Shown here: piece by piece, positions 1-6,697 of the stretch
How the letters are laid out: each line of letters begins with the position of its first letter
How positions within the stretch are numbered: the first letter of the stretch is position 1
Source: Leifsonia sp. 1010
Lineage (GTDB): Bacteria > Actinomycetota > Actinomycetes > Actinomycetales > Microbacteriaceae
Direction: 5' to 3'
Length of the DNA stretch: 54,219 bases
NCBI RefSeq assembly: GCF_031455295.1
Contig: NZ_JAVDSL010000007.1
Coordinates: 1 to 54,219 of the forward strand
The notes under the pieces: model-generated
Seen by the model: only the letters and a program-made list of their open reading frames with translations
The model's database searches: none
Told to the model about the DNA's origin: nothing
Position numbers and translations under genes: made by a program

Positions 1-110
1 GCGCCGGGGGGCGGCGGCGCGCCCGGGGGCGGCCCCCCCCCCCGCGTGCCCCGCGGGGGGGCCCCCCCCCGGCGGGGCCGGGCCCCCCCCCCGGGGGGCC
101 CCCCCCCCCA
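1..110. other. low-complexity G/C homopolymer contig end
   Basis: The first about 110 bases are almost only runs of G and C, with a single T. No codon structure or motif is visible. This resembles low-quality contig-end sequence rather than biology. The metI stop codon lies just inside the readable part, so that gene appears complete at its 3' end. Confidence 0.75.
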
Positions 111-121
111 CGGATCGGCGG

Positions 122-781
122 TCAGCGCCGCAGCGCCTTGCGCGCCAGCCAGTTGCCGAGGAACTGCGCCGCCTGCACCAGCACGACGATCGTGATCACG
201 GCGATCCACGTCACTGCCCAGTTGTAACGCTGGTACCCGTACGAGATCGCGAAGTCGCCCAGGCCTCCCCCGCCGATGCTGCCGGCGATGGCGGACAGGT
301 CGACGATCGCGACGAAGATGAACGTGTAGCCGAGGATGAGCGGGCCGAGCGCCTCGGGGATGAGCAGCGTCGTGATGATCCGCCACGGGCTCGACCCCAT
401 CGCCCGCGCCGCCTCGATGACGCCCGGCTCGATGGTGACGAGGTTCTGCTCCACGATCCGGGAGATGCCGAAAGTCGCCGCGATCGTCATCGGGAAGATC
501 GCCGCCGGGGTGCCGAGGAACGTTCCGAGCACCAGCTGCGTCAGCGGCGCGATCGCCGTCATGAAGATGATGAACGGGATCGGGCGGATGAAGTTCACGA
601 CGACGTTCAGCACGGTGAAGAGCGCCCGGTTCTCGAGCAGTCCGCCGCGCCTGGTCGTGTAGAGCAGGACGCCGAGCGCGAGGCCGAGGATGCCGCCGAG
701 CACCAGGGTGGCGACGACCATCCACAGCGTCTGACCGATGGACTCCAGGTACACCGGCCACAGGGTCGACCAGTCGGTCAT
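122..781 (-). CDS. metI: methionine ABC transporter permease MetI
   Basis: Inner-membrane permease of the D/L-methionine importer MetNIQ. The 219-residue protein has five to six hydrophobic segments. It carries the permease EAA-type loop around residues 120-140 (EAARAMGSSPWRII), which docks on the ATPase, and a GGGLGDFA stretch typical of MetI. Length matches the family (about 215-220). The ATG overlaps the metN stop codon (ATGA), so translation is probably coupled. It is the last gene of metQ-metN-metI. Identification rests on family motifs and context. Confidence 0.93.
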   Translation of the reverse strand: MTDWSTLWPVYLESIGQTLWMVVATLVLGGILGLALGVLLYTTRRGGLLENRALFTVLNVVVNFIRPIPFIIFMTAIAPLTQLVLGTFLGTPAAIFPMTIAATFGISRIVEQNLVTIEPGVIEAARAMGSSPWRIITTLLIPEALGPLILGYTFIFVAIVDLSAIAGSIGGGGLGDFAISYGYQRYNWAVTWIAVITIVVLVQAAQFLGNWLARKALRR

Positions 782-1821
782 GCGGCCACCTCCTCGACCT
801 CGGTCACCGTGCGGAGCTCGGCGATCAGCGCATCCACGTCGCCCGGCTCGCCGAGGAGCTCCAGCGTGAGGCTTCCGAACGACCGGCCCTGCAGCGCGGA
901 GATGCCGCCGTAGACGATCTCGAAGCGCACGTTGTGGCGGCCCACCGCGTCCGACAGCACGGACCCGAGACGGCCGTCGTCGTGGATGCGCGCCGAGACG
1001 ATCCGCCCGGAGTGCTTGCCGCGGAGGCGCTCGATGTCCGCCTCCCCGGGCTGGTTGCGCAGCACGGTCCCGACGAACCGCTGGGCTGTCGGCGTCTGCG
1101 GGTCGGAGAAGACCTCGAACACCGTGCCCTGCTCGATCACCCGGCCGGCGTCGAGCACCGCGACCCGGTCAGCGATCGAGCGCACGACCTCCATCTCGTG
1201 CGTGATGACGACGATGGTCACGCCGAGTTCGCGGTTGACGCGCTTCAGCAGGGCGAGCACGTCGGATGTCGTCTCGGGGTCGAGTGCGCTGGTCGCCTCA
1301 TCGGCGAGCAGGATGTCGGGGTTCGTCGCGAGTGCGCGGGCGATGCCGACGCGCTGCTTCTGCCCGCCGGACAGCTGGTCGGGGTAGCTCCACGCCTTGT
1401 CGGTGAGGCCGACGAAGGCGAGGAGCTCGGCGACCCGCTGCTTGCGCTTGTCGGCCGGCCAGCCCGCCACCTTGAGCGGGTAGGCGACGTTGCCGAACAC
1501 GGTGCGCGAACGGAACAGGTTGAACTGCTGGAAGATCATGCCGATGCCGGCGCGGACCTGCCGCAGGTCGCGTTCCCGCATCGTCGTCAGGTCGCGTCCG
1601 TCGACGATCACGGCGCCGGCGGTGGGATGCTCCAGCGCGTTGATCAGGCGCACCAGCGTGCTCTTGCCCGCGCCGGAGTAGCCGATGATCCCGAAGATCT
1701 CGCCGCGGCCGATCGTGAGGTCGAGCTCGTCGACGGCGGGAACCGCGGCGTCGCCCGAGCCGAAGCTCTTGGTGACGCCGCGGAACTCGATGATGGGACC
1801 CGCGGTGGCCGTGTCGGGCAC
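778..1821 (-). CDS. metN: methionine ABC transporter ATP-binding protein MetN
   Basis: Cytoplasmic ATPase that powers methionine uptake through MetI. Walker A GYSGAGKS is at residues 47-54. The ABC signature LSGGQKQR and Walker B LLADEATSALD follow around residues 150-180, with the switch His in VVITHE. A C-terminal region of about 80 residues after the ATPase fits the NIL domain that binds methionine and inhibits transport in MetN proteins. Length 347 is typical. Starts with GTG; the G of the start is shared with the metQ TAG stop (TAGTG), so the genes are coupled. Confidence 0.94.
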   Translation of the reverse strand: MPDTATAGPIIEFRGVTKSFGSGDAAVPAVDELDLTIGRGEIFGIIGYSGAGKSTLVRLINALEHPTAGAVIVDGRDLTTMRERDLRQVRAGIGMIFQQFNLFRSRTVFGNVAYPLKVAGWPADKRKQRVAELLAFVGLTDKAWSYPDQLSGGQKQRVGIARALATNPDILLADEATSALDPETTSDVLALLKRVNRELGVTIVVITHEMEVVRSIADRVAVLDAGRVIEQGTVFEVFSDPQTPTAQRFVGTVLRNQPGEADIERLRGKHSGRIVSARIHDDGRLGSVLSDAVGRHNVRFEIVYGGISALQGRSFGSLTLELLGEPGDVDALIAELRTVTEVEEVAA

Positions 1822-2767
1822 TACTGCGCCGCCTCGATGGTCTTCTTCAGGTCGTCGAGGATGCCGATCAGGTCGGACTCGGGACGGTTCACGATGACCG
1901 CCGTGTTCTTCGACTCGGCGAGCACCGCATCCGTCACCGCCTTGGTGTGGTACAGCTTCGCGATCTTCAGGTACGTCGGGTTGTCCTTGTCCTTCTCGCG
2001 GGCGACGAAGGCGTTGATGTAGGGCTCGGCGGTCTCCGACTTCGGGTCGTCCTGGAACAGCGCCGACTTCGGGTCGATGCCCGCGGTCAGGGCGTAGTTG
2101 TTGTTGATGATCGCGCCGTCGGCCGAGCTGAGCGCCGGGGCGGTCTGGGCGGCATCCACCGGGATGACGGTGACCTTGGAGGCGGCCGCATCGATGTCGG
2201 CCGGGGTGGCCAGGGTGCTTCCGCCGTTCTTCAGCTTCAGGAGGCCCGCCTTCTGCAGCACGAGCAGGGCGCGCGCCTGGTTGGTCGGGTCGTTCGGGAT
2301 GGCGATCTTGCCGCCCTGGGGGATGTCGTCGAGGCTCGTGTGCTTGGTCGAGTACAGCGGCAGCGGGACGACGAGGGTGGCGCCGATCGGCACCAGGTTC
2401 TGCTTCGCCTGCACGTCGTAGTTGGCGAGGAACTGCAGGTGCTGGAACAGGTTCAGGTCGAGCTGACCGTCGGCGAGCGCCGGGTTGGCCTGCGTGTAGT
2501 CGCGGAAGTTGACGGTCTGGATGTCGATGCCCTCCTTCGCCGCCTCCTTCTTCAGAACGGCCCAGTACGGCGAGGATGCCTCGGTGGTGCCGATCTTCAC
2601 CGTGACGCTCTTGGCGGTGGCGGCACCGGATCCCGTGAGGTTCACGACGACGAGGACGACCGCCACGATCACCGCGACGACGGCGATGCCGATGCCGACG
2701 AAGAGGCCGGTGCGGGAGCGCTTCGGCTTCTCCGGGAGCGCGGGGGTGGACGGGGGGCGTCGGACAT
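1821..2767 (-). CDS. metQ: methionine ABC transporter substrate-binding protein MetQ (NlpA family; probable frameshift near start)
   Basis: Extracytoplasmic methionine-binding component of MetNIQ (NlpA family). After one hydrophobic segment comes the NlpA fold beginning KIGTTEASSPYW, with the conserved DLNLFQHLQFL and AIPNDPTNQARALLVLQ stretches. The ATG at 2767 follows a good ribosome site (GAGAGAGG), but it is out of frame with the body. One extra C in the six-C run (2752-2757 on this strand) would join them and give a start MSDAPPSTPALPEK, about 315 residues. Without it, the only open upstream start is an ATG at 2822 with no ribosome site. There is no lipobox Cys after the membrane segment, so anchoring is probably by that segment. 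Confidence 0.85.
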
Positions 2768-2900
2768 GGCTGTGCCTCTCTCTCGTGAAGGGGGGATGTG
2801 CCGGCGAACGCTGTGGCGGCACATCCGAGCCTCTCCCGAGCCGCCGACAGTGGTCAAAACGTCTTGCGAAATGTGACGCCGCCCGTTCATCCGGCGACCC

Positions 2901-2929
2901 TTACGGTCGCGGTGGGCCACGCGTAGGGT
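2901..2929 (+). promoter_or_regulatory. putative promoter of the repeat-peptide/oxygenase operon
   Basis: A TTACGG hexamer (2901-2906) and a TAGGGT hexamer (2924-2929) are separated by 17 bases. This gives a transcript start near 2936 and a leader of about 33 bases carrying the GGAG ribosome site at 2960-2963. Pattern match only. Confidence 0.4.
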
Positions 2930-2968
2930 GAGTGGGGTCAGCGTTCCCGCAGACGGACTGGAGACGGA

Positions 2969-3223
2969 ATGAGCGACATCAACGACGACGACATCAGCAC
3001 CGACGCGGTCGGCGGCGGCGAAGGGCCCGCGGACGGCGGAGCGAACCCCGGCGGCCACGACGGCGGAGCCGACGGCTCGGCCGCAGGCGAAGGGCCGGCC
3101 GACGGCGGAGCGAACCCCGGCGGCCACGACGGCGGAGCCGACGGCTCGGCCGCAGGCGAAGGCCCGGCCGACGGCGGAGCGAACCCCGGCGGCCACGACG
3201 GCGGAGCCGACGGGTCCGCTTGA
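2969..3223 (+). CDS. 84-residue acidic Gly/Asp-rich repeat peptide (candidate substrate or precursor of the adjacent oxygenase)
   Basis: I do not recognise a family. A 16-residue acidic N-terminus (MSDINDDDISTDAVGG) precedes three near-perfect 23-residue repeats at residues 17-39, 40-62 and 63-84; the last lacks one Ala. Each repeat starts GEGPADGG, has a central GGANPGGHDGG with its only His and Asn, and ends GADGSAA. The peptide has no Lys, Arg, Cys, Leu, Gln or aromatic residue. The six base differences between neighbouring repeats are all synonymous, which argues that it is translated. GGAG lies five bases before the ATG. The stop overlaps the start of the oxygenase gene (TGATG). Inference: leader plus repeated core that is modified by the oxygenase, or a metal-binding peptide. 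Confidence 0.7.
   Translation: MSDINDDDISTDAVGGGEGPADGGANPGGHDGGADGSAAGEGPADGGANPGGHDGGADGSAAGEGPADGGANPGGHDGGADGSA
3017..3220 (+). repeat. three tandem 69-bp in-frame coding repeats
   Basis: Units at 3017-3085, 3086-3154 and 3155-3220 are nearly identical. Differences occur only at third codon positions. The unit length is a multiple of three, and there are no spacers, so this is not a CRISPR array. Confidence 0.95.
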
Positions 3224-4578
3224 TGACGACCCACGAGCGCGGGCCGGGCGACCGGCCCGCGCTTTCGCGTTGCGTGCCGATCACGCGCGAGGAGTTCGCG
3301 ACCGATCACTGGGGCCGGAAGCCGCTGTTCACCCGCGCGGCCGCGCTCCCGGAGGACTTCTCCGACCTCTTCAGCATCGACGCGGTGGATGAGTTGGTCT
3401 CGTCGCGCGCGATCCGCACGCCGTTCGTCCGCATGGCGAAGGAGGGCTCCGTCCTCCCGCCGTCACGCTTCACCGGGCCGGGCGGCTTCGGTGCGGAGGT
3501 CGGCGACCAGCTCGACTCCGCGAAGGTGCTGGCCGAGTTCGCGAACGGCGCGACCCTCGTGCTCCAGGGGCTGCACCGCACCTGGCCGCCCATCCAGGAG
3601 TTCGCGCGACGGCTCGCCACCGAGCTCGGGCATCCCGCCCAGGTGAATGCGTACATCACGCCCGCGTCCTCCCGCGGCTTCGATCCGCACTACGACGTGC
3701 ACGACGTGTTCGTGCTGCAGATCGTCGGCGAGAAGCACTGGCGCATCCACGAGCCGGTTCACGTCGACCCGCTGCGCGACCAGCCGTGGAGCGACCATCG
3801 CGACGCGGTCGCCGCCCGCGCCCAGGAGGCGCCGGCGATCGACGAGACCTTCCGCCCCGGCGACGTGCTCTATCTGCCGCGCGGATGGATCCACTCGGCG
3901 GAGGCCCTCGGCGGCGTCTCGGTGCACCTGACCATCGGCGTCGCCGCGTATACCCGACACGACGTGGTGCGCGAGGCCGTGGCCCGAGCGGCGGACGCCG
4001 CCGCGCTGCGCAGCTCGCTCCCGCTCGGGTTCGACCCGTCGGATCCTGACGCGGTCGCGCCTCTCGTCGAGGAGACGGTTGATGCGCTCATCAAGGCGCT
4101 CAGCGACCCGTCCGCCCGCTCCGCGGTCGCCGCCGCGGTGACGGACCGCCTGCGCCGACGCCAGCGGTCGGACACACCGCCCGCGCCCGTCCGGCCGCTG
4201 GCGACGATCGCCGTCGCCGACGAGCTGTCGGTCGACAGCGTGGTCGCAGCACGGCCCGGTCTGGGCGCCGACGTGACGGTGGAGGTGGAGACGGTGACCG
4301 TGCGACTCGCGACCAAGACGGTCGCGCTGCCCATCGCCGCGCGACCAGCGGTCGAACGTCTGCTGGACGGGTCTCCTGTCGCCGTCGGCGAGCTGCCGCT
4401 CGATGAGCGCTCGGCGGTCGTCGTGGCGCGGAGGCTGCTGCGTGAGGGGATCGTCATTCCGGTGTCCGACCCGGTCGACGCCGCCTTGCCTGACGTGGAC
4501 CCCGCCGACGAAGCGGGTGTCTCGAGCGACGGTGAGCGGAGCGCGACCGCCGACTTCGGGACCGCGACGGCGACGTGA
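3223..4578 (+). CDS. cupin-4/JmjC-type Fe(II)/2-oxoglutarate oxygenase (ribosomal-oxygenase-like)
   Basis: Cytoplasmic protein of 451 residues in the cupin_4/JmjC family, which contains the ribosomal oxygenases YcfD, NO66 and MINA53 that hydroxylate Arg or His side chains. The iron-binding HxD is H156-Y-D158 (in PHYDVHD) and the distal His is H224 (in PRGWIH). K171 in GEKHW is a plausible 2-oxoglutarate ligand. The last about 120 residues, ending near RRLLREGIVIP, resemble the winged-helix domain of that family, followed by an acidic tail. Start chosen at ATG 3223 because it overlaps the peptide stop (TGATG). Its own stop overlaps the next start (GTGA). Substrate unknown; the coupled peptide with one His per repeat is the obvious candidate (inference). 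Confidence 0.87.
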   Translation: MTTHERGPGDRPALSRCVPITREEFATDHWGRKPLFTRAAALPEDFSDLFSIDAVDELVSSRAIRTPFVRMAKEGSVLPPSRFTGPGGFGAEVGDQLDSAKVLAEFANGATLVLQGLHRTWPPIQEFARRLATELGHPAQVNAYITPASSRGFDPHYDVHDVFVLQIVGEKHWRIHEPVHVDPLRDQPWSDHRDAVAARAQEAPAIDETFRPGDVLYLPRGWIHSAEALGGVSVHLTIGVAAYTRHDVVREAVARAADAAALRSSLPLGFDPSDPDAVAPLVEETVDALIKALSDPSARSAVAAAVTDRLRRRQRSDTPPAPVRPLATIAVADELSVDSVVAARPGLGADVTVEVETVTVRLATKTVALPIAARPAVERLLDGSPVAVGELPLDERSAVVVARRLLREGIVIPVSDPVDAALPDVDPADEAGVSSDGERSATADFGTATAT

Positions 4579-5519
4579 CCGGCCTTCCGCCGGATCTCGC
4601 CGGACCGGCGCGCGCACCCGCCGGGCACGGCGCTCCCGGGTGGCTGCCGTGCAGCGATCGCGCGTTGGAGCGACACGACCCGCTGGCCGGGACGGCCGGC
4701 TTCGGCGAGCGCTGGCTGCTGGTGGAGATCGAGAGCGGATGGGGTCGCCACGCGTTCTTCGACTCGGCGCTCGATCCTGCGCTCGGCGCCCGGATCGTCG
4801 CGCGAGCCGAGGAGGCGGGCATCCGTCCGCTGGCGATCCGGCGCACGCGGCTGCGCGCGCCGCTCCGCCGCGACCAGACCTCGTGGCGCTGGGCGCTGGT
4901 GGATTCCCGTCCCGGCCGGGAGAGCATCCACTGGGGTCGCGTCGACGACCCGGCCGAACTCCTGACTCTCCCGCTCGACGGAAGCGCCGGCGAGCCGAGC
5001 GACGCACCGATCTACGCGGTGTGCGCGCACGCCCGACACGACCAGTGCTGCGCCGTACGCGGTCGCCCGGTGGTCGAGACCCTGGCCGCCGAGCATCCCG
5101 AGCTCACATGGGAGTGCTCCCATCTGGGCGGCGACCGGTTCGCCGCGACGATGATCGTGTTTCCCGAGGGCCTCCTGTACGGTCGGGTCGGCGCCGAGGA
5201 TGCGTCACGCATCGTGGAACGTCACGCGGAGGGCCGCGTGGTGCCGGAGCTGCTGCGCGGCCGGACCTGCCACAGCACGGTCGCCCAGGCGGCGGAGGCG
5301 TTCGCCCGCGCCGACACCGGCGACGACCGCATCGGTGCGTTCCGGCCGCTGGAGGAGCGCCCGCATCCCCACGGCTGGACGGTGGAGCTCGCCCACGGCC
5401 GCGATCGTCTCACCGTGGAGGTGGGCGAGCGGCTCTCCGAGCCCCTGTTGAGCACGTGCGCCGCGACGATCGCGCATCCGGTCCGGGAGTTCGTCCCGGT
5501 GTCGGTCGCCCGCGCCTGA
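4575..5519 (+). CDS. sucrase/ferredoxin-like Fe-S protein
   Basis: Thioredoxin-fold [2Fe-2S] protein of the sucrase/ferredoxin-like family (Suc_Fer-like), 314 residues. The typical core is visible: CAHARHDQCCAVRGRPV, then TWECSHLGGDRFAATMIVFP, then a later GRTCHS. These supply the cluster Cys residues and the conserved SHxGG..RFA signature. The GTG start overlaps the oxygenase stop by four bases (GTGA), so it belongs to the same transcript and is probably coupled. The biochemical role of the family is poorly known. A redox role for the neighbouring Fe(II) oxygenase, such as keeping iron reduced, is an inference from the operon. Confidence 0.85.
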   Translation: MTGLPPDLAGPARAPAGHGAPGWLPCSDRALERHDPLAGTAGFGERWLLVEIESGWGRHAFFDSALDPALGARIVARAEEAGIRPLAIRRTRLRAPLRRDQTSWRWALVDSRPGRESIHWGRVDDPAELLTLPLDGSAGEPSDAPIYAVCAHARHDQCCAVRGRPVVETLAAEHPELTWECSHLGGDRFAATMIVFPEGLLYGRVGAEDASRIVERHAEGRVVPELLRGRTCHSTVAQAAEAFARADTGDDRIGAFRPLEERPHPHGWTVELAHGRDRLTVEVGERLSEPLLSTCAATIAHPVREFVPVSVARA

Positions 5520-5541
5520 CGCGGACGGCCGCGAGCGTGGC

Positions 5542-5697
5542 CGCCTGAGCGACCAGCGCGAGCCACCGACGCACGCGGCCAGCGCAAGCCACCGACGCAC
5601 GCGGCCAGCGCAAGCCACCGACGCACGCGGCCGGCGCACGCGGCCGGCGCGGACGACCGGCGCACGCGGCCGGCGCACGCGGCCGGTACGCGCGGCG
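5542..5697. repeat. 13-bp tandem repeat array (12 units, some paired into 26-bp units)
   Basis: Intergenic between two convergent genes. The region divides exactly into twelve 13-base units. Units 5555-5580, 5581-5606 and 5607-5632 form a higher-order 26-base repeat. Then come 13-base units close to GGCGCACGCGGCC at 5633, 5646, 5659 and 5672, and a diverged one at 5685. Because 13 is not a multiple of three, it is not a coding repeat. Function unknown. Confidence 0.85.
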
Positions 5698-5723
5698 AGC
5701 GGCCGCGCGCGCCGGCCTCCAGC

Positions 5724-6146
5724 TCAGGCGTTCTGCGTCGCGGGCGTCGACTGCAGGATGCGCACCATGTTGCCGGACGGGTCGCGGAAGGCGCAGTCGC
5801 GGGGACCCCACGGCTGGTCGATCGGCTCCTGGAGAACCTCGGCGCCCGAGGCGCGCACGCGCTCGAAGGCGGTGTCGAGGTCGTCGGTGCGGAAGACGAT
5901 CGGGCTCAGAGAACCCTTGACGACGAGCTGCGCGAGCGCGTCGCCGTCGGCCTGGGAGCGGCCCGCGTGCGGGTCGCTGAGCACGACGGCGGCGCCGTCG
6001 TCGCCGGCCACCCCGAGGGTGACCCAGCGGTGGTCGCCGGAGGTGACGTCCTGGATGACGTCGAGGCCGAGGGCGTCGCGGTAGAACGCGAGCGACTCCT
6101 CCGGGTCGAGGACGGTGATCTGCGAGTACTGGAGTGAAACGGTCAT
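5724..6146 (-). CDS. VOC-family (glyoxalase/bleomycin-resistance-like) protein
   Basis: Small metal-dependent VOC-fold protein, 140 residues. The paired beta-alpha-beta-beta-beta modules are visible: the first module starts SQITVLDPEESLAFYRDALG, and the second ends in CAFRDPSGNMVRILQ, the usual metal-ligand region. The family includes glyoxalase I, dioxygenases and resistance proteins, so the substrate cannot be assigned. An AraC-type regulator lies just upstream on the same strand, a common pairing. The ATG has a TAGAGT hexamer exactly six bases upstream, suggesting a leaderless transcript of its own. Confidence 0.85.
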   Translation of the reverse strand: MTVSLQYSQITVLDPEESLAFYRDALGLDVIQDVTSGDHRWVTLGVAGDDGAAVVLSDPHAGRSQADGDALAQLVVKGSLSPIVFRTDDLDTAFERVRASGAEVLQEPIDQPWGPRDCAFRDPSGNMVRILQSTPATQNA

Positions 6147-6152
6147 GAGTCG

Positions 6153-6158
6153 ACTCTA
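6153..6158 (-). promoter_or_regulatory. -10 element for leaderless VOC gene
   Basis: TAGAGT is read on this strand six bases before the ATG at 6146, so transcription would begin at or near the start codon. No ribosome site is visible. Confidence 0.5.
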
Positions 6159-6234
6159 GGAACGCCGGATCGGGCGCGCTTCTCCAAAACTGCTCAGGTG
6201 GATAACTGCTCGCGCGGGCGGTCTGTGGACGGGT

Positions 6235-6639
6235 TCAGGCCCTCGCCCGGACGGGCCGGGTGCGCTGCTTGGCGATGCAGTCGGGCATCGCCCGCACGGC
6301 CTCATGCTCGCGGGTGCGATACTCGGTCGGCGTCATCCCGACGATCTCGGTGAACTTGGAGCTGAACGATCCGAGCGACGTACAGCCGACCGCCATGCAC
6401 GCGTCGGTGACCGACATCCCGGTGCGGAGCAGGGCCATCGCGCGCTCGATCCGTCGAGTCATGAGGTAGCTGTAGGGCGTCTCGCCGTACGCTGCCCGGA
6501 ACTGGCGCGAGAAGTGTGCGGGCGACATGTAGGCGCGCGCGGCCATGGTCGGGACGTCGAGCGGCTTCGCGTAGTCGCGGTCGATGAGGTCCCTGGCCCG
6601 GCGCAGGTGCGCGAGCGTCTGCAGTTCCTCCGGTGACAC
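6235..6639 (-). CDS. AraC-family transcriptional regulator (DNA-binding domain only)
   Basis: A 134-residue protein consisting essentially of the AraC C-terminal double helix-turn-helix: first HTH around MAARAYMSPAHFSRQFRAAY, second around ACMAVGCTSLGSFSSKFTEI, then GMTPTEYR. There is no N-terminal ligand domain, so it resembles short MarA/SoxS-like members. Probable regulator of the downstream VOC gene (inference from position). Begins with GTG; TACGCT lies six bases upstream and there is no Shine-Dalgarno, so it is probably leaderless. Confidence 0.87.
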   Translation of the reverse strand: MSPEELQTLAHLRRARDLIDRDYAKPLDVPTMAARAYMSPAHFSRQFRAAYGETPYSYLMTRRIERAMALLRTGMSVTDACMAVGCTSLGSFSSKFTEIVGMTPTEYRTREHEAVRAMPDCIAKQRTRPVRARA

Positions 6640-6645
6640 GGGATG

Positions 6646-6651
6646 AGCGTA
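6646..6651 (-). promoter_or_regulatory. -10 element for leaderless araC-like gene
   Basis: TACGCT on this strand is followed by six bases and the GTG at 6639. Confidence 0.5.
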
Positions 6652-6697
6652 ACAGCACGCGTCTCGCGGCGGCAGAGCCGCTGTCGTGGCGTCGGTG

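Noticed and set aside
2767-2822. metQ start at the in-frame ATG 2822
   Set aside because: No ribosome site, and an unusual N-terminal extension; the ribosome site and natural N-terminus favour ATG 2767 plus one missing base. Kept as an alternative.
3017-3220. Direct repeats as a possible CRISPR array
   Set aside because: Units are contiguous, 69 bp long, in frame and without unique spacers.
2932-3222. N-terminal extension of the oxygenase frame through the repeat region
   Set aside because: It would encode an Arg-rich repeat in a shifted frame. The synonymous pattern supports the peptide frame instead, and ATG 3223 fits the family start.
5520-5811. Arg/Ala-rich minus-strand ORFs across the 13-bp repeat array
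   Set aside because: The repeat period is not a multiple of three, and all frames stay open only because of base composition.
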